Shown here piece after piece: positions 1 to 5,428 of a DNA stretch of 13,157 nt. The stretch lies in the NCBI GenBank assembly GCA_965370495.1, contig CBDUUV010000074.1:1-13157 (forward strand), written 5' to 3'. A program made the translations under genes and the position numbers. The number at the start of each line of letters is the position of its first letter. The stretch's first letter is position 1. Source of the DNA: Krumholzibacterium sp965370495 (GTDB lineage Bacteria > Krumholzibacteriota > Krumholzibacteriia > Krumholzibacteriales > Krumholzibacteriaceae). The notes under the pieces were generated by a model, which saw only the letters and a program-made list of their open reading frames with translations, was not told the DNA's origin and searched no databases.

Positions 1-138
1 AAGTTGTAAAGATCTGGACTTGATCAGAGATGTGTACCAAAAAGGATTAAAATAATTTGGAAAAAGTTGTGGAAAATATGGGAATCGCTTAACCAAATTC
101 ACGAATCAAAAACGCATAAATCCATCTATTAATAATGA
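1..138. other. AT-rich edge region, possible 3' end of a plus-strand gene
   Basis: This AT-rich edge has no complete gene. On the plus strand the frame starting at base 2 is open from the window edge to a TAA at 53-55 and encodes about 17 residues ending in DVYQKGLK. It could be the tail of a gene lying mostly outside the window, but it is too short to judge. The rest, up to the methyltransferase remnant, carries scattered stops and shows no structure I could name. Confidence 0.2.
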
Positions 139-428
139 AACATGGATTGTATGACGCATTTGGGGGAAAAAGCAAAATATCAAGTAATCGGTGAACCGGT
201 GGCATTGTCTGGGACCGAAGCATTGGCAAAAGAAGATCCATATCAATTCCAGTGGTGATCTCTGAGACTTGTAGGAGCCAAGTCAATCGAACAAAAAAAG
301 GTGCTGACAAGGGAATAGATGGACGACTATATTCCCATGATGAACCCAAGGGCGGCAAGACAAAGCAGATTATTTTCTCTGTAAAATCTGGCAAGACCCA
401 AGTCTCTCACATTCGTGATCTGCATTGA
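139..428 (+). pseudogene. Remnant of DNA methyltransferase with endonuclease-like C-terminal domain
   Basis: Two plus-strand frames together read like one continuous protein segment. The first (139-299) contains KYQVIGEPVALSGTEALA and DPYQFQW, then a TGA at 256-258 where the family usually has a second Trp, and continues as SLRLVGAKSIEQKK. The reading must then shift by one base in the A run at 293-299. The second frame (to TGA at 426-428) reads KKGADKGIDG, then KQIIFSVKSG and SHIRDL. From memory, this order of motifs (QFQWW, KKGAD-GIDG, KQII-SVK-G, S-RDL) is typical of the C-terminal part of certain site-specific adenine DNA methyltransferases, where GID...SVK resembles a PD-(D/E)XK nuclease core. 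The methylase catalytic domain and the end of the protein are missing. One extra A would restore the frame, but the internal stop and the truncation argue for a genuine relic. The family assignment is from recall of the motifs, not from a search. Confidence 0.7.
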
Positions 429-434
429 AAAATG

Positions 435-869
435 CTAATATCGCCGCAGGAAAGCCGGGTTCATCGGATACTGATACTGCCTGTACGAGAAACTAATCAT
501 AAATTTCCGGCTGGGGCAATAGGTGAGATTAAAATTGGGGACAAAGAACTGTGGGCTTTCCTGTACATCTGGCCCGGTCAGCATGGAACGGATACCGACA
601 TCCCAGTTAAGCAACCAGTCTGAACCTATGCTGTAATTGAAGTGCCCCATATAATATCCGAACCCTTGCGAACCGTAACTACCGAAAGAAGAATAGCTGA
701 ACCCCATAGAGCTGCTGAAATCAAGCCCCGGAACCCGCAGAAAAGTCTCTGAATGTCCGGGAGCAAGATAATCGGCGAATACACTCTGGCTGCTAAAGTT
801 ATCCTGAGCCAGGGCAGCGACAGGAAAAATCACGGCGACCACAATGGTAATAATTGTTACCCTGTTCAT
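435..869 (-). CDS. Small exported protein, likely outer-membrane beta-barrel-like
   Basis: This is a 144-residue protein of unknown function. Residues 1-21 form a signal peptide: MNR, a hydrophobic stretch, then an AxA-type site (AALA) before QDNF, so it should leave the cytoplasm through Sec. The mature part is rich in Ser, Gly, Tyr and Phe, and alternating hydrophobic and polar residues at about 54-62, 70-82, 86-95, 109-118 and 122-131 suggest short amphipathic beta strands. It could be a small outer-membrane barrel or a periplasmic beta-rich protein; five or so strands is few for a closed barrel. It starts 9 bases after the response regulator stop, with GGGAG very close to the ATG (spacing about 3-4), so it is probably co-transcribed and translationally coupled. 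It ends with TAG at 435-437, only 6 bases from the methyltransferase remnant. Its normal C-terminus may have been altered there, which I cannot tell from one copy. Confidence 0.7.
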   Translation of the reverse strand: MNRVTIITIVVAVIFPVAALAQDNFSSQSVFADYLAPGHSETFLRVPGLDFSSSMGFSYSSFGSYGSQGFGYYMGHFNYSIGSDWLLNWDVGIRSMLTGPDVQESPQFFVPNFNLTYCPSRKFMISFSYRQYQYPMNPAFLRRY

Positions 870-878
870 AATCTCCCA

Positions 879-1250
879 CTATTGCTTTGCCTGGTTCGCA
901 CTTTCCAGCAGTTCCCTGATCTTATCCTTCAGTGGAGTAAGATCAATCGATTTGACTATATAGGCATCGGCGGCCCATGTCTGAAAATTATCCTTATACA
1001 CGGAATAAGCAGAATTAATTATTACGGGAAGATCCTTACGAACCTCAACTATCCTGGCCAACGCATCAATCCCGCTTTCTTTACCAAGTTTGATATCAAG
1101 GATTATGAGATCCGGGGCATCATTTTCGACAGATGCAATAGCTTCACTCACATTCTCGGCCAGCACGGTATCATATCCGTCATTCTGCAGTTCCTCGCTG
1201 TAGAGCATCCTGACATTCACTTCATCGTCAACAATGAGTATTTTAACCAT
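879..1250 (-). CDS. Stand-alone response regulator (receiver domain only)
   Basis: This 123-residue protein is a complete CheY-like receiver and nothing else. The acidic pocket is Asp8-Asp9 (ILIVDDE), the phosphoacceptor is Asp52 (IILDIKLG), the switch Ser is at 80 (IINSAY), and the conserved Lys is at 100 (YIVKS). All residues needed for phosphotransfer are present. With no output domain it should act by protein-protein contact, or as a phosphate sink, for a histidine kinase encoded elsewhere; no kinase is visible here. The ATG at 1250 follows GGGAG at a spacing of about 7. The gene is followed at once by the exported barrel-like protein gene, which suggests one transcript, and lies 215 bases downstream of the MglA-like gene. 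Single-domain receivers close to MglA-type GTPases are known in polarity and motility systems (for example RomR or FrzZ contexts), but a link here is only inferred. Confidence 0.9.
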   Translation of the reverse strand: MVKILIVDDEVNVRMLYSEELQNDGYDTVLAENVSEAIASVENDAPDLIILDIKLGKESGIDALARIVEVRKDLPVIINSAYSVYKDNFQTWAADAYIVKSIDLTPLKDKIRELLESANQAKQ

Positions 1251-1380
1251 ACCTTATCTCCCTGTGAAACGACGGGGCCCCAGTCCGAATTCCCATAAGT
1301 ATCTTCGACAAATTTCTCTGAACGGTCAAGTACTAATTTACTGACATTACCGTATCAGGCTGATATCTCCCCCCTTGACA

Positions 1381-1401
1381 GATCAGGACATTATCCTGAT
1401 C
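1381..1401. repeat. Perfect 8-bp inverted repeat (possible operator or hairpin)
   Basis: GATCAGGA, a 5-base spacer (CATTA) and TCCTGATC form a perfect inverted repeat in the gap between the end of the MglA-like gene and the start of the response regulator gene. It is not followed by a T run on either strand, so it is not a classical intrinsic terminator. A TTGACA hexamer lies directly beside it at 1375-1380 on the plus strand, but no -10 box stands at the right distance. It may be a dimer-binding operator for the response regulator gene or a mRNA-end hairpin of the GTPase gene. Confidence 0.5.
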
Positions 1402-1465
1402 TCATAATAAATCACGAATTGTCCATGACATCATTACAGGTTTTACGAGTTATCATGATGTGGTT

Positions 1466-2605
1466 CTATGTGACTTTAATTTTAAGAACGATTTTGACAG
1501 GTATGTGGGTTCGGATTTCTTCCTCTGACATTTCAACCTGTACATTGACAAGTTTTTCTAAAGACAGCGGCCCGGTAAGACTATCCTCTTCGAGCCCGGG
1601 CGATTCACTTCCTTTCGATTCATCAGAAAAGTTGTCGAGCGGATCTTTTATAAAATCCCTCTCTTTTTCTTCGGTTGCAACCGAAACAGATGCTTCCATA
1701 GCACATTCCTCGTCATCATTGGAACCACCGCCGAGTTCAACCACATGGCCGAACTCCTTGTAACTATCCCTTGTGTCGCCTGCATCGCTGGGATCGATTC
1801 CTTCGTCCGATACAGATTCGTCTTCTTCTTTCAACATATTATTTACAAACTCAGAGACAGATTTGTGCTCCTCTTCTCTCTCCTCTGCGTAACCTAAAGA
1901 CTCGCTCGCGTCCGTCTCTGAGCTAATATTCCTTGGAACTCCCTGCGCGACTACTTCCACATTGATCCCCTCTTTGAACGAAGGATCTTCGCTGTTTTCT
2001 TCCTGTGTGCCAGTTCTGTTCAAGCCTTCCTCAAAAGTGACAAACACTTTGCGGGCTATACACTCGAATGTCTCGTATACACCCTGGCCGGTCGTTGCTA
2101 CGGCCTCAAATGCCTCGACATTCCTCGTATTGAGTTCTCTGTCGAGGACCTCCCGGCTGATACACCCTTCTACATCACGTTTATTGTACTGCATTACCCA
2201 GGGTACTTCGGATAAGGAAATCCCGATTTCGTCAAGGTTTTCTTTAAGGTTAGCCAGGCTTTCCTTATTTTCATCCATTCTTCCGGGTGACGTGTCTGCT
2301 ACGAATACAATGGCATCTACACCTTTCAGCACAAGCCTGCGGGTGGCATTGTAGTAGACCTGTCCGGGCACCGTGTAGAGGAGAAACCTGACCTTCATCC
2401 CCTTGAAATCACCTATTTCTATTGGAAGAAAATCAAAGAAAAGAGTACGATCGGTACGGGTCTTCATCGAGACCATCTTTCCCTTGTTCTCCTTGGGTAA
2501 CTTGGAGTACATATGTTCAAGATTTGTGGTCTTTCCACTGACCCCGGGCCCATAGTAAACTATCTTGACGTTGATCTCTCCACCAGCATAATTATAGACT
2601 GCCAT
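1466..2605 (-). CDS. MglA-like small GTPase with long acidic C-terminal extension
   Basis: Residues 1-195 match the bacterial Ras-like MglA family. The N-terminus INVKIVYYGPGVSGKT carries the P-loop (GPGVSGKT, 19-26); TRTDRTLFFDFLP at 49-61 is the switch I region; TVPGQ at 78-82 replaces the usual DxxG switch II; and QYNKRD (139-144) gives guanine specificity. MglA cycles between GTP and GDP and marks a cell pole in motile bacteria, with MglB (Roadblock) as GAP. Typical MglA is about 195 residues, whereas this protein is 379. The extra 184 residues are very acidic (many Glu, Asp and Ser) and probably disordered, except for the final stretch ending IPVKIVLKIKV, which looks like an ordered beta segment. 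No MglB gene is in the window. The ATG at 2605 has AAGGAG upstream at spacing 10. A sigma-54-like site lies in the long leader. The family is secure; the cellular role (polarity, motility or other) is inference. Confidence 0.9.
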   Translation of the reverse strand: MAVYNYAGGEINVKIVYYGPGVSGKTTNLEHMYSKLPKENKGKMVSMKTRTDRTLFFDFLPIEIGDFKGMKVRFLLYTVPGQVYYNATRRLVLKGVDAIVFVADTSPGRMDENKESLANLKENLDEIGISLSEVPWVMQYNKRDVEGCISREVLDRELNTRNVEAFEAVATTGQGVYETFECIARKVFVTFEEGLNRTGTQEENSEDPSFKEGINVEVVAQGVPRNISSETDASESLGYAEEREEEHKSVSEFVNNMLKEEDESVSDEGIDPSDAGDTRDSYKEFGHVVELGGGSNDDEECAMEASVSVATEEKERDFIKDPLDNFSDESKGSESPGLEEDSLTGPLSLEKLVNVQVEMSEEEIRTHIPVKIVLKIKVT

Positions 2606-2930
2606 AATTGAGAATCTCCTTGTTTTTCAGTCGGGGCGGCTTCCATCCCGCTCACTCGATGCAGAGACAAGGAAGCAGAACCTGGAGCAGACTAACGGCA
2701 CTTGAGCTAGGGTGTTTGTGTGTTTCGTTAGAATCATGAATAGTCCACCCCGACATCAGAGGCGTTTCGCAAGTAATGTGCCACCTGATATTCAGCAATT
2801 TGTTTTTTATATTGTTTGGTGATAAGTAGTTACGAAAGTATGAGAATGCATGAAAAAAACTCCCCCGCAAAAATGAGAAAGAGCTTCGTAAAGTGCGATT
2901 TACAGCAACGAATCAAAAACGTCTATACGC
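2606..2930. other. 325-bp intergenic region with sigma-54-like site and possible gene relic
   Basis: No convincing gene lies between the lipoprotein and the MglA-like gene. A minus-strand frame of 72 codons (2652-2870) has unnatural composition and no Shine-Dalgarno site. On the minus strand at about 2735-2815 another frame reads KKQIAEYQVAHYLRNASDVG before stops. This has a natural look, and the YL-x-VG pattern faintly recalls the C-terminal part of GxxExxY proteins, so it may be a decayed fragment. The same DNA holds a sigma-54-like element at 2769-2783, annotated separately. No clear terminator for the lipoprotein gene was found. Confidence 0.35.
2769..2783 (-). promoter_or_regulatory. Candidate sigma-54 (-24/-12) promoter of the MglA-like gene
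   Basis: On the minus strand the sequence TGGCAC-ATTAC-TTGC matches every fixed base of the RpoN consensus TGGCAC-N5-TTGC with exact spacing. It points toward the MglA-like gene, whose ATG is at 2605. Transcription would start near 2757, leaving a leader of about 150 bases. RpoN promoters need an enhancer-binding activator, and its gene and binding sites are not identified here. The match could be chance or part of a decayed coding fragment. Confidence 0.5.
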
Positions 2931-3284
2931 TTAGTCGTCCGTACACCTGGCATCGGTACAATCCAGAACGACCCCTGTGACCTTCCCCTTGGAGATTGTC
3001 ACCTCTCTCGTCCAGCAGAAGAAGTAATCACCATCATCGATATATATATTACTGCGGGCATAGAGATCGTATGTACCGGGAGGCAGTGGGAAAAAGTGCA
3101 GTTCCTCCGATGAAGCAAAATCCTGATATTCACCATCTATAGATACCTGAATACCAAAAACACTGCAATTAGTTGTCGTCAGAGCAAAACCGGATTCTGT
3201 AGAACTTTCGGTATCATCGCACCCGGCGACCGCAAGCATCAACAATATCGTACTGATCGTTACCAGCACACTAACTCGCTTCAT
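2931..3284 (-). CDS. Small secreted lipoprotein, function unknown
   Basis: This 117-residue protein has a lipoprotein signal peptide: MKR, a hydrophobic core, then LAVAGC with the lipid-bearing Cys at position 22. The next two residues are Asp-Asp; Asp at +2 holds lipoproteins in the inner membrane in enterobacteria, but the rule varies between phyla. The mature part is beta-rich. The stretch VSIDGEYQDF, then LPPGTYDLYAR, then REVTISKGKVTGVVLDC, resembles small PEGA or carboxypeptidase-regulatory-like beta-sandwich domains (PPGTYxL turn). Four further Cys (40, 90, 109, 114) could form two disulfides in the periplasm. The ATG at 3284 follows a strong GAGGAGG site at spacing 5. The gene stands alone, 121 bases after the GRAM protein gene and 325 bases before the GTPase gene. 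No enzyme motif is visible. Confidence 0.8.
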   Translation of the reverse strand: MKRVSVLVTISTILLMLAVAGCDDTESSTESGFALTTTNCSVFGIQVSIDGEYQDFASSEELHFFPLPPGTYDLYARSNIYIDDGDYFFCWTREVTISKGKVTGVVLDCTDARCTDD

Positions 3285-3349
3285 CTGAACCTCCTCGACG
3301 GGTATTGGATATTACCTGTAAATGACAGAACAGCCGGTCATCTGAAATG

Positions 3350-3378
3350 AATGTAATAAATTAAAGGGATTAAGACAA
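3350..3378 (-). promoter_or_regulatory. Weak candidate sigma-70 promoter of the lipoprotein gene
   Basis: On the minus strand TTGTCT (3378-3373) and TACATT (3355-3350) are separated by 17 bases, each matching four of six consensus positions. It lies about 65 bases upstream of the lipoprotein ATG at 3284. Such matches are common in AT-rich gaps, so this is only a candidate. Confidence 0.3.
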
Positions 3379-3405
3379 ATGAAAAATACCAGATTCAGGA
3401 CACAA

Positions 3406-3822
3406 TTACATTTCGGCGCCACACCATGGACAATAACTATAATCCTTGTTAACATCCTTGCCGCACGCGCACCTGAGACTAAACTCCGTTTTATTGTCCG
3501 AATATGACATTATATTTGGATTGCTGACCACATCTCTCAACCTGTCATAGAGTTCCTGCCCGCCGGAAAGAACAAATTCATACTTCCTTGTTTCTGTGAT
3601 CAAAACGATCCTGGGATTGAGATCCCCGCTTTCGATTTTTATATCTATAACATTATCAAGATCGATTGCCACGTTTTTGATGCCGAACGATGCGTCCAGG
3701 GAAGACACTTCGAAGTTCAACGCTCGATCCGTAAGCTCCAGGACACCTCGTGCTGCCATCAGCTTGCTCACGTAGAAAATCGCTTTTTGCATGAAAACCG
3801 TGATTTCGATTGAAAGCTGCAA
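3406..3822 (-). CDS. GRAM/PH-like domain protein with C-terminal zinc ribbon
   Basis: This 138-residue soluble protein has two parts. Residues 12-98 look like a bacterial GRAM/PH-type fold: ARGVLELTDRALNFE gives the first strands, followed by a variable segment and VIDIKIESG, then RIVLITETRKYEFVLSGG and a closing helix ELYDRLRDVV. The C-terminal 21 residues form a zinc ribbon with CxCG (Cys118, Cys120) and CPWCG (Cys131, Cys134). The same pairing is known in many uncharacterised bacterial proteins and suggests a protein- or lipid-binding adaptor, not an enzyme. The start is TTG at 3822, chosen because AGGAGG lies 7 bases upstream; the first ATG codon, 10 codons later, has no such site. It is divergent from the gene at 4065, with 242 bases between them, and a sigma-54-like site sits about 38 bases before the start. 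Confidence 0.75.
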   Translation of the reverse strand: MQLSIEITVFMQKAIFYVSKLMAARGVLELTDRALNFEVSSLDASFGIKNVAIDLDNVIDIKIESGDLNPRIVLITETRKYEFVLSGGQELYDRLRDVVSNPNIMSYSDNKTEFSLRCACGKDVNKDYSYCPWCGAEM

Positions 3823-3859
3823 TCTTTATCCTCCTGTATACATGTCTTTCTGTTTTCGA

Positions 3860-3874
3860 GCCAGAAATATGCCA
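3860..3874 (-). promoter_or_regulatory. Candidate sigma-54-like promoter of the GRAM protein gene
   Basis: On the minus strand TGGCAT-ATTTC-TGGC keeps the essential GG and GC dinucleotides at the -24/-12 spacing and matches eight of ten fixed RpoN consensus bases. The start of transcription would be near 3848, 26 bases before the TTG start, leaving room for the AGGAGG site. A sigma-70-like pair, TTAACC (3894-3889) and CATATT (3871-3866) with a 17-base spacer, overlaps it, so the promoter type is uncertain. Confidence 0.35.
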
Positions 3875-3979
3875 TTTTCTGTCATATCGGTTAACGGGTG
3901 GAAACTTCTTCACGTATATCTTTCCGAACATCTGGCTGTAAGAAAACCGAAAACTGCTTGTACACTGGTAATCCCGCAT

Positions 3980-3995
3980 TGGTACTGTTTTTGCT
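3980..3995 (+). promoter_or_regulatory. Candidate sigma-54 (-24/-12) promoter of the orphan gene at 4065
   Basis: TGGTAC-TGTTT-TTGC-T on the plus strand matches nine of the ten fixed bases of the RpoN consensus TGGCAC-N5-TTGC, including both invariant dinucleotides, and ends with the favoured W. Transcription would begin near 4006, giving a leader of about 59 bases to the ATG at 4065. It lies in the divergent gap, back to back with the weaker minus-strand element at 3860-3874. No convincing sigma-70 pair was found for this gene. Confidence 0.5.
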
Positions 3996-4064
3996 TATTA
4001 TATCCTCCAGATTATTATTACTGGATTTCAGTTATTACGCGCAGGATATTTTACGGGGGGCAGA

Positions 4065-4505
4065 ATGGAAATCACGGAGAGGATCTTAAAAGAAGTATTT
4101 CACAGACTACTCAATACAGAGCCAAAGAAGGGTATTCTAATTAAACTTCAGATTGTTATCGACGGGATGATGGACAAATTTCAGGAAACATTCGAACTCG
4201 ATACGGTTCAGAGGCAAAACACATTCAGAGCGATCATCTGCAGCATGTTCGTACATGGATGGGGAATGGGCATGCACCCCTTCAATAGCCTCGACAAAAA
4301 CCTCGATAACAAGAGTATTGATGTAAGGGTCAGCAAAGATATCCTGATCCCCCTCGAAAACATCAAAGCCCTGAGGTATGTGAAAAAAGACAAAGAAGGC
4401 AGGATTAAAAAGGTTCTGTTCGAACCAGATCAAAACGACCGCATCAAGAACCAGATAGATGGCCTTCTGGACAAAATAACCCGTGAAAAATGGGGAGAAA
4501 AATAG
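4065..4505 (+). CDS. Uncharacterised soluble 146-residue protein
   Basis: I do not recognise this family. The protein is charged and has no signal peptide or membrane segment. The first 45 residues look helical (MEITERILKEVFHRLL and a second helix around IVIDGMMDKFQETFEL). A conspicuous central motif, HGWGMGMHPF, lies at 64-73, where His and Met could bind a metal or form a tight turn. The middle (84-120) reads like beta strands (IDVRVSKDILIPLENIKALRYV), and a Lys-rich amphipathic helix ends the protein. It is one of only two intact genes on the plus strand, divergent from the GRAM protein gene and convergent with the ATPase gene, whose end lies 87 bases away. The ATG has GGGGGG about four bases upstream, a weak site. 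Natural amino acid use and length support a real gene. A sigma-54-like promoter lies upstream. Confidence 0.75.
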   Translation: MEITERILKEVFHRLLNTEPKKGILIKLQIVIDGMMDKFQETFELDTVQRQNTFRAIICSMFVHGWGMGMHPFNSLDKNLDNKSIDVRVSKDILIPLENIKALRYVKKDKEGRIKKVLFEPDQNDRIKNQIDGLLDKITREKWGEK

Positions 4506-4592
4506 AAAAACCTGCTCAAGCTGCCCGGCTGTTCACAGATCCGCCTCACGAACTTCCCTGGAATCACAACAGCTGTTAGATTTTATTACTGA

Positions 4593-5420
4593 CTACATGT
4601 TCAGGGGATTAAGCTTCTCGATCTCTACAAGACGGCCACCCTTTCTGAAGGATACCTTATCCATCAATTCCTTCATCAGGAATATTCCTCTTCCGGACCC
4701 CTTGTAGATATTTTCCAGGTCCCGTGGATCTTCGATATCCTCTGGGATAAATCCTTCTCCCTGGTCCTCAACCTGGATAATTATCCGGTTCGTACTGATA
4801 TAGATCCTTACATGGATCTTGAGATCCTCGTTTCCGTTGTTCCCATGCTCTATAGCGTTACTCAGTACCTCGTCCACAACCATTGGAAGGTTGACCCTGC
4901 ATTCTTCCGGTGGAAACCCGAATTCAGCCGCCAGGAAGGAAACAAGTCGATTAACTCCAATTATCCGTGATAACTTGCTTGGAACCAGAAATTCAAGGCG
5001 TACCTGGCCTTCCTTGATAAGTTCATTGTTACGCGGGAAAGGGATACCATGGGTTTCCCTTCCATTCAGGACTGACTGTACATCCACTTTGTTGAAAGGA
5101 TGCGTGACAATACCGTTTATCCCCATTGAAAGGTACATCAGGTATGATTTTTCATCACACTGGTCTGTAATGATATACATCGGGGAAAAGATCTGGGCCA
5201 GCCTGAGCTGACGGGCCCTGACGGGATCAAGTTTCCCTTTTCGGAGAAACAACAGGATATTTGGTGATAAATCACCCTTTATTGCCTGCAGCCCTTTCAG
5301 AAACCTCGAGTAGGTCTTATAGACCTTTACATCGATGTTTTCAGAAAAACACGAATCACCAAAAAAATCGCAATAGACGGCAGGCGCCATATTTAATATG
5401 TATAAGCTTTGTTTTTTCAC
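4593..5420 (-). CDS. Degenerate receiver fused to RsbW-like serine-kinase ATPase domain
   Basis: This 275-residue protein has two domains. The C-terminal half (about 140-270) is a GHKL ATPase of the anti-sigma-factor kinase type (HATPase_c_2, as in RsbW and SpoIIAB). It has an N-box VDEVLSNAIEHGNNG (182-196, with Glu184 and Asn188), a G1 box DQGEGF (219-224) and a G2 box GSGRGIFLMK (241-250); all ATP-binding motifs are intact. The N-terminal 120 residues have the layout of a receiver domain but lack the phosphoacceptor: the strand reads NILLFLRKG where LLDL would be expected, and the conserved Lys before Pro is His (THPF). It is probably a non-phosphorylated sensing or docking module. Such kinases usually bind a sigma factor or phosphorylate an anti-anti-sigma factor; neither partner is in the window. 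The GTG start lies 8 bases after the zinc-ribbon gene and has no clear Shine-Dalgarno site, so coupling is likely. Confidence 0.85.
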   Translation of the reverse strand: MKKQSLYILNMAPAVYCDFFGDSCFSENIDVKVYKTYSRFLKGLQAIKGDLSPNILLFLRKGKLDPVRARQLRLAQIFSPMYIITDQCDEKSYLMYLSMGINGIVTHPFNKVDVQSVLNGRETHGIPFPRNNELIKEGQVRLEFLVPSKLSRIIGVNRLVSFLAAEFGFPPEECRVNLPMVVDEVLSNAIEHGNNGNEDLKIHVRIYISTNRIIIQVEDQGEGFIPEDIEDPRDLENIYKGSGRGIFLMKELMDKVSFRKGGRLVEIEKLNPLNM

Positions 5421-5428
5421 ACGCGCAA

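Noticed and set aside
89..394. Minus-strand frame of 101 codons
   Set aside because: It lies antisense to the methyltransferase remnant, has odd composition and no Shine-Dalgarno site; it is a shadow.
422..435. Hairpin GCATT-GAAA-AATGC between two convergent frames
   Set aside because: Only a 5-bp stem with no T run, so it is too weak to call a terminator.
753..1298. Plus-strand frame of 181 codons
   Set aside because: It is antisense to the clear response regulator and the exported protein gene, and its composition is unnatural.
1375..1408. TTGACA with CATAAT as a plus-strand promoter
   Set aside because: The spacer is 22 bases and no plus-strand gene follows.
2652..2870. Minus-strand frame of 72 codons
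   Set aside because: No ribosome binding site, no recognisable motif and unlikely composition.
101..2921. 14-base direct repeat ACGAATCAAAAACG at 101-114 and 2908-2921
   Set aside because: A single AT-rich 14-base match is expected by chance in a window of this size, and the flanks differ.
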